A stretch of 5,149 bases of DNA, from assembly GCA_029931885.1 (NCBI GenBank), contig JAOZRJ010000125.1, forward strand, positions 1-5,149, given 5' to 3'. The notes beneath the pieces were generated by a model that was given only the letters and a program-made list of their open reading frames with translations, searched no databases and was not told the origin of the DNA. The number at the start of each line of letters is the position of its first letter. Positions within the stretch are counted from its first letter, which is position 1. This document shows, piece after piece, positions 1 through 5,149 of this stretch. The translations under genes were made by a program, and so were the position numbers. Source of the DNA: Candidatus Omnitrophota bacterium. Lineage in GTDB: Bacteria > Omnitrophota > Koll11 > Zapsychrales > Aceulaceae.

Positions 1-177
<177 letters not shown>

Positions 178-196
178 ACTTGATGAATGCGAGTTG

Positions 197-213
197 TTTA
201 TATTTTAATATAA
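197..213 (+). promoter_or_regulatory. TATA-type promoter for the 312-1811 gene
   Basis: An AT-rich block starts about 20 bases after the preceding stop codon. It contains TATATTTTA (199-207) and an overlapping ATATAA (208-213). A transcript starting 25-30 bases downstream would begin near 225-240, giving a leader of about 75-85 bases that coincides with the A/C-rich tract. Seen: the TATA-like block and its spacing. Inferred: use as a core promoter. Confidence 0.5.
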
Positions 214-220
214 TTTTTTT

Positions 221-311
221 ACATCAAACACTAACAACACACAGACGCCAACAACAACAATAACTCCATCAAACAATTAAACCCAAAACAAACAAACAAA
301 CGCGCTGAGAC
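221..311 (+). promoter_or_regulatory. A/C-rich, CAA-rich 5' leader
   Basis: Bases 221-300 are almost all A and C, with only two G (244, 247) and seven T in 80 bases. CAA/ACA units recur, including ACAACAACAATAA and three AAAC units just before the gene. Such a leader can form almost no secondary structure. It ends at the ATG at 312, which sits in a good Kozak context (G at -3, G at +4). CAA-rich leaders such as the tobacco mosaic virus omega sequence enhance translation; the same role here is inferred by analogy. Confidence 0.45.
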
Positions 312-1811
312 ATGGACAACCAAATGCAGTTGATGAATCATGGAGCAGATGTAATGCGTTTGGTAATTGTCGGTTATACCAGAGTCCGCAGAGACCCAAC
401 TATACTGTGGGTCCCAGTACATATGTGGGACAAATATATTCATCCGAGTAACAAAGTGCACCATCCTTCTGTTTGTCCAAGTTACACAATGATTGATCGA
501 GTCCGAAATTGGGTGATACACAATATGAAGGTCAATGCAGGCCATCCGTCTAATGGGAGGTCGTTCGAAGTCGGGTTTATTGTGGACGCCCATTGGAAAA
601 ATACGTCAAGTCCCTACTTTTACAATTGGGTATTTAATGCTGCAGTATACTACAGCAAAGTTGTCGGATTGCTACGATTTCTCGGGGCTCCGCCACAGCT
701 TGTTGCTTCTGCGTTGGAGTGGGAGGGGTGTCGTCCCACTATGCAACACCAGTTTGTAGCCGAGCTCGAAGTGCAGAATTATCTACAGAAATCGGCCAAA
801 ACGAGTCTCGGGTACATGTTAATCAAAGCACGCCGTTCCCTCGATGGAATGGTTTCGCTGCAGGATCTTGCACGACCAGAGCTCTCGTTTGTGCTGAGTC
901 CTAGGTACAAGGACTGCACTGTACTGATCGCCAACTCACTTGAGAATTTGTCCGGTACTCGGAGAGTGGTATATTATATACACAACCCAGCGGAATTCAA
1001 CACCGATACGTGTGAAACTGAAAACCGCATTATGTCCGAATCTGCTGCTCCAGTCGACAAGACTATTCCAGTACCGCCACCTCCAGTCGCACCACCTGTG
1101 GTACCACCTGCGCAGCAAAATGCACCACCTGTGGTCAATTCCGAAGAAACCGACGAGTCGCGAGCTGAACAGCTGTCGCACACGATTTCCTACCTGCAGA
1201 ACCACGGGTATAACATTACCCCGCAGATTATGAATGCCGACGGTGGAATGCACCTGACGCTGAGCCTGGCTAGTGCGTTGCATAATGAACAGGCAAAAAA
1301 GGAGAAAAAACGAACACAGCTCTGGGAAGAAAATGCAGATCGGGTTACGAAATGTCTCAAACTTGCCATTACCAATAGCACGACGAGTGATCGAATGGTC
1401 GAGCTGATGAAGGAGGGGGTAATGAGAAAGGGTAAAAGCGATCCCCTTTTTGCTGCAGTCTCTTCATTGGAGACCTATGTTACTGGCGTGGAAAATGCGC
1501 TTACAGAGGTCCGGAATAAGCGTAAACGAGAAACTGATCCGCAAATTCCCTTCGACAGCTCAGTTGGTGCGCCAAACCCCACCACGCTTCCTGCCCAGTC
1601 CGAGATCTCTAACACCCCGCTCGTAAATAGTGTTAAGCGTCGTCGTTTAGACACAAACACCGTCACTAGCATTGATACTGTCGAGAACGAGTCCAAGAGG
1701 TGGAACCAGCGTCGTGTGACTGTGAAACCAACTATGCCAGCCGGAAACCACTTTAGTGCGTGGCAAGCAGCGGCTCGATTGCACAAAAGTAAAGCAAGGC
1801 AAGTAGAGTGA
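312..1811 (+). CDS. Unrecognised 499-residue protein, probably nuclear
   Basis: The frame opens at an ATG in a strong context (GACATGG) and runs 499 codons to TGA at 1809-1811. I do not recognise the family. Residues 14-230 look like a folded alpha/beta domain rich in aromatic residues, for example ILWVPVHMWDKYIHP at 31-45 and SPYFYNWVFNAAVYY at 100-114. Residues 252-274 are a Pro/Val linker (PVPPPPVAPPVVPP). Residues 280-400 are charged and probably helical, with a short Lys/Glu-rich segment at 327-350 that could form a coiled coil. Basic clusters KRKR (403-406) and KRRR (442-445) resemble nuclear localisation signals, and the last 40 residues are basic. There is no signal peptide or membrane segment. 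A nuclear structural, regulatory or replication-accessory role would fit, but nothing visible fixes it. The gene has its own TATA box and leader. No close AATAAA follows; the nearest are at 2253 and 2258. Confidence 0.85.
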   Translation: MDNQMQLMNHGADVMRLVIVGYTRVRRDPTILWVPVHMWDKYIHPSNKVHHPSVCPSYTMIDRVRNWVIHNMKVNAGHPSNGRSFEVGFIVDAHWKNTSSPYFYNWVFNAAVYYSKVVGLLRFLGAPPQLVASALEWEGCRPTMQHQFVAELEVQNYLQKSAKTSLGYMLIKARRSLDGMVSLQDLARPELSFVLSPRYKDCTVLIANSLENLSGTRRVVYYIHNPAEFNTDTCETENRIMSESAAPVDKTIPVPPPPVAPPVVPPAQQNAPPVVNSEETDESRAEQLSHTISYLQNHGYNITPQIMNADGGMHLTLSLASALHNEQAKKEKKRTQLWEENADRVTKCLKLAITNSTTSDRMVELMKEGVMRKGKSDPLFAAVSSLETYVTGVENALTEVRNKRKRETDPQIPFDSSVGAPNPTTLPAQSEISNTPLVNSVKRRRLDTNTVTSIDTVENESKRWNQRRVTVKPTMPAGNHFSAWQAAARLHKSKARQVE

Positions 1812-1838
1812 TAGTTGATATTGATTCAAATTTATACA

Positions 1839-1869
1839 TTACATCACTTGGTTACATCACTTGGTTACA
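1839..1869. repeat. 13-bp direct repeat TTACATCACTTGG x2 plus partial copy
   Basis: TTACATCACTTGG occurs at 1839-1851 and again at 1852-1864, followed by TTACA (1865-1869). It lies between the stop of the plus-strand gene and the stop of the convergent minus-strand ORF; the partial third copy supplies that ORF's TAA (1865-1867). It may be simple slippage or a 3'-end signal in either direction. Confidence 0.85.
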
Positions 1870-2173
1870 ATTCAGCAGCAGCTCCATCGACTCCATCAGC
1901 TCCATCAACTCCATCAATAGTTATTATCTTAAACAAGATATCTACTCGGTAGGATATCACAATCAAAAAAAACAAGATCACCAGAAACAACAAAGACATA
2001 ACAGTAATATAACACTTCCAGGCAGTATTGATGCACCAGCACAATTTATTGCAGCAAGATTTTTGTGGTGCGTGATTGTATTTAGCTGGTTGTTGGAGGA
2101 TTTGCGCTTGGTGTAGGATTTTAGCTTGGAGTCGAATCTGCTCGTTTAATTCAACTGTTTTTTCCGTGTCCAT
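1865..2173 (-). CDS. Small single-pass membrane protein, unrecognised (102 aa)
   Basis: The ORF starts at ATG (2173) in the context GACATGG, identical to the start of the 312 gene, and ends at TAA (1865-1867). Residues 1-39 are hydrophilic and Gln-rich. Residues 40-54 hold a Cys cluster (C40, C41, C45, C47, C54) directly before one strong hydrophobic helix at about 55-75. A short tail follows, ending in a GVDGADGVDGA repeat and AAAEL. Juxtamembrane cysteines can be palmitoylated or form disulfides; that is inference. There is no cleavable signal peptide, so it would be a signal-anchor protein of uncertain topology. The antisense frame over the same bases has no ATG and would need a GTG start, which favours this strand. 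The gene is transcribed divergently from the 2333 gene across a palindromic TATA box 48 bases upstream. It could be an envelope or other virion membrane protein, but no family is recognised. Confidence 0.6.
   Translation of the reverse strand: MDTEKTVELNEQIRLQAKILHQAQILQQPAKYNHAPQKSCCNKLCWCINTAWKCYITVMSLLFLVILFFLIVISYRVDILFKIITIDGVDGADGVDGAAAEL
1882..1917 (-). repeat. 9-bp coding repeat (CTCCATCRR) at the C-terminus of the membrane protein
   Basis: Four consecutive copies of CTCCATC followed by GA, AG, AA or AA encode, on the minus strand, the Gly-Val/Ala-Asp periodicity of the 102-residue protein's tail. The copies differ mainly at two positions, and all keep the frame. Confidence 0.75.
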
Positions 2174-2220
2174 GTCAGCGAGGCTTTACTTCTAAAGAAA
2201 ATTTACCAAACAAGCGTGTG

Positions 2221-2234
2221 TATAAAATTTTATA
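2221..2234. promoter_or_regulatory. Palindromic TATA box, probable bidirectional core promoter
   Basis: TATAAAATTTTATA is a perfect 14-bp palindrome, so a consensus TATAAAA reads on both strands. It lies between two divergent starts, 48 bases from the minus-strand ATG (2173) and about 99 bases from the plus-strand ATG (2333). Both spacings leave room for transcription start sites 25-30 bases away. The symmetry and position are seen; bidirectional use is inferred. Confidence 0.6.
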
Positions 2235-2252
2235 CCTCGATTCACAAACCAG

Positions 2253-2263
2253 AATAAAATAAA
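2253..2263 (+). terminator. Two overlapping AATAAA hexamers
   Basis: AATAAA occurs at 2253-2258 and 2258-2263. These are the first canonical plus-strand poly(A) hexamers after the 312-1811 gene, but they are about 440 bases past its stop and lie in the leader of the next gene. They may end a long 3' UTR, or may be chance in AT-rich sequence. Confidence 0.25.
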
Positions 2264-2317
2264 ACAAACGTTCGTGTTATTTAGAGATTAAATTATTTGC
2301 AGCATCTTACGAGGCGG

Positions 2318-2331
2318 TTTTGTGTTGATAC
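2318..2331 (+). promoter_or_regulatory. Shared element TTTTGYGTTGATAC, copy 1
   Basis: TTTTGTGTTGATAC ends one base before the ATG at 2333. It matches 13 of 14 bases of TTTTGCGTTGATAC upstream of the ATG at 4719. Its place just before two plus-strand starts suggests a common initiator or leader motif; chance cannot be excluded from two copies. Confidence 0.3.
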
Positions 2332-2332
2332 A

Positions 2333-3286
<954 letters not shown>

Positions 3287-3299
3287 GCGAGAAGTTGAA

Positions 3300-3305
3300 T
3301 TTAAT
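3300..3305 (-). terminator. Putative ATTAAA poly(A) signal for the primase transcript
   Basis: On the minus strand ATTAAA begins 16 bases after the stop codon of the proposed second primase exon (3322-3324). The position fits a short 3' UTR. It lies just past the stop of the convergent plus-strand gene at 3286. Confidence 0.4.
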
Positions 3306-3321
3306 AACATCCCAACATTGT

Positions 3322-3450
3322 TCATAGTTGTATGTTTAACTGTTTTGCAATCTCAATACAGGAATCATGAAATGTTGGACTTGGAGTCCAAGTAAATCTC
3401 CGGTCTCTATTATGACTGCTGCAATTGCCACAGCCTCCGGGGACCTTACA
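3322..3450 (-). CDS. Proposed second exon of the primase gene (zinc-motif exon)
   Basis: This minus-strand frame is open from TGT at 3450 to TGA at 3322-3324 and encodes 42 residues. It starts CKVPGGCGNC, has a later Cys (position 31), and ends IAKQLNIQL. It has no start codon of its own and is closed upstream by adjacent TGA and TAG codons (3451-3456), so it can only be used as a continuation of another frame. Joined to the primase ORF after CAG (3494), it replaces Val-370 and the stop with Cys-370, giving SIHVQCKVPGGC. That restores H350-x19-C370, matching the His-Cys spacing in the zinc motif of human PrimPol as I remember it (H426 to C446), followed by C-x5-C. The total length becomes 411 residues. 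A degenerate remnant of a once-continuous gene is the main alternative. Confidence 0.5.
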   Translation of the reverse strand, partial: CKVPGGCGNCSSHNRDRRFTWTPSPTFHDSCIEIAKQLNIQL

Positions 3451-3493
3451 CTATCAAAATAAATTGGGTGAGCGAATGAAACTGAAGTCAAAC
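3451..3493 (-). other. Candidate 43-nt spliceosomal intron in the primase gene
   Basis: On the minus strand the segment begins CAG|GTTTGA and ends TTTTGATAG|TGT. A CTCAC branch-like motif has its A at 3469, about 18 bases before the acceptor, followed by a T-rich stretch. It is 43 bases long, so it changes frame. It contains stops in the primase frame (TGA 3488-3490) and in the exon-2 frame (TGA, TAG at 3451-3456), so no single frameshift joins the two frames. The donor is weak after GT, and the length is near the lower limit for introns. The strongest support is the zinc motif that splicing rebuilds. Confidence 0.5.
3458..3463 (+). terminator. AATAAA, putative poly(A) signal for the 2333-3286 gene
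   Basis: This is the first canonical AATAAA on the plus strand after the stop at 3286, 171 bases downstream. It lies opposite the proposed primase intron, so the two convergent transcripts would overlap by well over 100 bases. AGTAAA at 3391-3396 is a weaker, closer alternative. Confidence 0.4.
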
Positions 3494-4600
3494 CTGCACG
3501 TGAATGGAATTCCGCCAATTGTAGATTACCATTCGCCCATGGGCACTTCTGTGAGCACCCCTATTTTCATTTCTTGCTAACCGTTTGATCGGACATTGTT
3601 TTGTTTGGAGATTAAATGCAATAAACAATTTATCAACTCGAATTTCAGTTAGTGTCGGCCTCCACGTCTTAAAGTAAATTCCTAACGGACCTCCCACAGC
3701 AGCGTTATAAATTTCCTTAAAAAACACTGCCTTTGCAGTCGTGAATATACGACCTGACTTACATACGGTCGGGTTGATTGGTTGCATGTTCTTACGCTTA
3801 AGAAACCTACCGAATCCCATTGCAGACCGGCTGATTAGTGGCTTAAGACAAAATCCAACGCGTCGTTTTTCCATTGCTAAGAACTCCGGGGAAGACTTCC
3901 ACAATGGGGATTTAGGAGATCGATAATCTGTGTCTAACACACGTCGATGCAATGACACGAGTGTACGTAATGGATCGAAAGTTGTCGGTTGATCAGAATG
4001 CGATAGCATGCGTAAGGGACGTGTGGGGTCTGAGCGCTTAGAATTTCCCAGGAGTCGCAAAAGGTGGTTTGTTTGGTACACACTCCAGTCGATCATTTTG
4101 TCGGTGATGGCCATTGACTCGTCGAGCCGCCCCCTCAATTGTTTTGCCCATTGCCCACACAACCACACAGCCACGTCGGGTGGGGAGGCAAAGGTTAGAT
4201 TTGGGGCGATTACGTGCCGAGAAAACTTTTTAATATAACTAGCGTCTTTAATAAAGACGGGTCCGGGAAGTTCTAAGGCTGACAAAAACCAGTTAAAAGC
4301 GTTATCGCACTTTTCAAAGCAAGGCATGCCTTCATACGTATAATCGAGGTCCATAAAGAATGCACATGGGCAGGTAATAACCTCATATAAAAACGTTTCC
4401 GTAGCCGGAGTGAGACTAGGTCGTAAGACGTCATGAGGCATAACACAGTACTTCATAATTGTTCGCTCTCCGTTTTGTATAGGCACTTCCTCGGCCACGA
4501 TGCAGTTGGAATCATTTTTGGCATCAACTGCATATTCTCTTCGAGACACCCAGTCGTCCATCTCAAGCTTACCAAATGCGCGGTCAAAAAAACTAGTCAT
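3488..4600 (-). CDS. PrimPol / UL52-type archaeo-eukaryotic primase-polymerase (unspliced ORF, 370 aa)
   Basis: This is an archaeo-eukaryotic primase (AEP) domain that would make RNA or DNA primers for genome replication in the nucleus. Three catalytic motifs are visible in order. Motif I is FFMDLDY (81-87), with metal-binding D84 and D86. Motif II is KKFSRHV (124-130), the S-x-H nucleotide-binding signature. Motif III is IDWSVYQTNHLLRLLGNSK (170-188), with D171 and the family pattern D-x-x-VY-x-x-N-x-x-x-RL-x-x-x-SK. Near the C-terminus C336 and GAHRSAHG (348-355) look like the start of the PrimPol/UL52 zinc motif, but this frame stops at residue 370 before the last Cys ligands. A 43-nt intron and second exon (3322-3450) would supply them. 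No helicase domain is fused. The start at 4600 has A at -3; Met-14 (4561, GAGATGG) is a possible alternative. The PrimPol-like type is clear; the virus lineage and gene name are not. Confidence 0.9.
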   Translation of the reverse strand: MTSFFDRAFGKLEMDDWVSRREYAVDAKNDSNCIVAEEVPIQNGERTIMKYCVMPHDVLRPSLTPATETFLYEVITCPCAFFMDLDYTYEGMPCFEKCDNAFNWFLSALELPGPVFIKDASYIKKFSRHVIAPNLTFASPPDVAVWLCGQWAKQLRGRLDESMAITDKMIDWSVYQTNHLLRLLGNSKRSDPTRPLRMLSHSDQPTTFDPLRTLVSLHRRVLDTDYRSPKSPLWKSSPEFLAMEKRRVGFCLKPLISRSAMGFGRFLKRKNMQPINPTVCKSGRIFTTAKAVFFKEIYNAAVGGPLGIYFKTWRPTLTEIRVDKLFIAFNLQTKQCPIKRLARNENRGAHRSAHGRMVIYNWRNSIHVQV

Positions 4601-4718
4601 CTTTTATTTATATTAATGGAAAAAAAAAATAATAATACAAGTCAATATCTTTTTTTTTTCTTTACTGAAAATTAAACTAATAAATTTTCATTTTGCGTTG
4701 ATACCTAAATTCATTAAA
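4601..4718. promoter_or_regulatory. AT-rich divergent promoter region between primase and PVEELK-repeat gene
   Basis: These 118 bases separate two divergent starts. For the primase, TATAAATA (minus strand, 4612-4605) lies only four bases before its ATG. For the plus-strand gene, TAATAAATTTT (4678-4688) lies about 35 bases before its ATG. An A10 run (4620-4629) and a T10 run (4650-4659) face each other across 20 bases and could pair. Both promoters probably share this region; exact start sites are not visible. Confidence 0.45.
4691..4704 (+). promoter_or_regulatory. Shared element TTTTGYGTTGATAC, copy 2
   Basis: TTTTGCGTTGATAC ends 14 bases before the ATG at 4719 and begins two bases after a TATA-like TAATAAATTTT. 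It is the counterpart of the copy before the 2333 gene. Confidence 0.3.
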
Positions 4719-5149
4719 ATGCATTTGAAGCAGTGTTCGAAATATTTCATTGGCGCGAATAAAAAGATTAAAAGGCCTGTGGATTTATCGATTGACTATT
4801 TTACGATATCAAGAACAGGACAAGTACTCATTGAGATTAAGTTTGCCAGTTTGCCGACTCAGATATCACGAATTAACCGTCGTACACGACTCTACAATTC
4901 TGCAAAGACTATACTCATAGACAATGGATATGAGATTATTGACAGCGACGACTCTCTTACTGTCCAGTTGACTGGACGAAAACGAGCAAGGTCAGAAGAG
5001 CCCCACGACAATGGAATCCAACCAGTTGAAGAACCTAAGCCAGTTGAAGAACTTAAGCCAGTTGAAGAACTTAAGCCAGTTGAAGAACTTAAGCCAGTTG
5101 AAGAGCATACTGAGAGTATGCCGGTCCCAGAATATAGAAGGACTTATAT
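4719..5149 (+). CDS. N-terminal part of an unrecognised protein with PVEELK repeats (3' truncated)
   Basis: The frame opens at ATG 4719 (A at -3) and has no stop through the last base, giving at least 143 residues. Residues 1-85 look folded: a basic start (KKIKRP), beta-like stretches such as GQVLIEIKFASLP, and a Lys/Arg-rich helix-like segment (QISRINRRTRLYNSAK). GRKRARSEE (about 86-94) resembles a nuclear localisation signal. Then comes an array of PVEEPK/PVEELK hexapeptides and a tail continuing out of the window. I do not recognise the family. The plan of small domain, basic patch and low-complexity tail resembles the 317-residue protein at 2333-3286, but I see no convincing residue-level similarity. 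The gene diverges from the primase and shares a 118-base promoter region, so co-expression with it is plausible. Confidence 0.75.
   Translation, partial: MHLKQCSKYFIGANKKIKRPVDLSIDYFTISRTGQVLIEIKFASLPTQISRINRRTRLYNSAKTILIDNGYEIIDSDDSLTVQLTGRKRARSEEPHDNGIQPVEEPKPVEELKPVEELKPVEELKPVEEHTESMPVPEYRRTY
5022..5105 (+). repeat. 18-bp tandem repeat encoding PVEELK, 4.7 copies
   Basis: Units CCAGTTGAAGAACTTAAG occupy 5022-5039 (CCT in place of CTT), 5040-5057, 5058-5075 and 5076-5093, with a 12-base partial copy at 5094-5105. Three units are identical at the DNA level, so the array expanded recently. Each unit keeps the frame and has charge pattern E-E-x-K. Confidence 0.95.

Noticed and set aside
231..593. 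Minus-strand 120-codon frame across the leader and start of the 499-residue gene
   Set aside because: It overlaps the leader and start of a clearly coding gene, has no promoter of its own, and has no recognisable domain.
936..1283. Overlapping frames on both strands inside the 312-1811 gene
   Set aside because: They are explained as shadows of the proline-rich coding region; none has a start context or composition that suggests a second gene.
1808..2116. Plus-strand open frame of 102 codons opposite the membrane protein
   Set aside because: It begins with GTG overlapping the previous stop and contains no ATG. Its Ser/Ile/Asn repeats are the antisense of the 9-bp repeat.
2297..2332. Upstream extension of the 317-residue protein from a TTG at 2297
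   Set aside because: The signals here are eukaryotic, where TTG initiation is unlikely. The first ATG at 2333 has a strong Kozak context.
3336..3518. Minus-strand frame continuing past the primase stop as a separate gene or single-frameshift extension
   Set aside because: It starts with TTG and offers no Cys or paired zinc ligands (no VQC...C). The alternative frame reached by splicing fits the zinc motif far better.
4433..4675. Plus-strand 80-codon frame opposite the primase start
   Set aside because: It is antisense to the primase N-terminus, and its tail is translated from homopolymer runs in the promoter region.
5022..5105. CRISPR-like array
   Set aside because: The 18-bp units are contiguous with no spacers and encode a regular peptide repeat.

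Overview
The window looks like a compact eukaryotic locus from a nuclear double-stranded DNA virus, probably of an invertebrate, or an integrated copy of one. Reading frames are closely packed on both strands. The spaces between them are short and AT-rich with TATA boxes, starts sit in Kozak-like contexts, and there are AATAAA/ATTAAA-type signals. No Shine-Dalgarno-led operons are visible. The host and virus family cannot be settled from the sequence. Only one gene has a recognisable family.

Layout: (1) 1-177, + strand: the end of an Arg-Gly repeat protein. (2) 178-311: a TATA box followed by a striking A/C-rich, CAA-rich leader. (3) 312-1811, +: a 499-residue orphan with a folded N-terminal half, a proline-rich linker and nuclear-localisation-like clusters. 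(4) 1865-2173, -: a small single-pass membrane protein. (5) 2174-2332: a divergent promoter built around a perfect palindromic TATA box. (6) 2333-3286, +: a small N-terminal domain with a very basic tail ending in an acidic patch. (7) 3322-4600, -: a primase-polymerase of the PrimPol / herpes UL52 / NCLDV type. (8) 4601-4718: a second divergent promoter region. (9) 4719-5149, +: the start of a protein with a PVEELK repeat array, running off the window.

The main result concerns the primase. Read without splicing, it has all three catalytic motifs (DLD, SRH, and a D in the IDWSVYQTNHLLRL block), but a stop falls inside the C-terminal zinc-binding motif. Removing a 43-nt GT...AG segment (3493-3451 on the minus strand) joins the frame to a 42-residue cysteine-rich exon. 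This places a Cys exactly 20 residues after the zinc-motif His, the same H-x19-C spacing I recall for human PrimPol, and adds further Cys residues. The stop of that exon is followed closely by ATTAAA. The window therefore probably holds a spliced viral primase of about 411 residues.

As a group the genes suggest a replication and nucleic-acid-binding neighbourhood: a primase, a polycationic protein, an RG-tail protein and two other proteins with nuclear-localisation-like signals. That grouping is inferred from composition and proximity; only the primase assignment rests on catalytic motifs.
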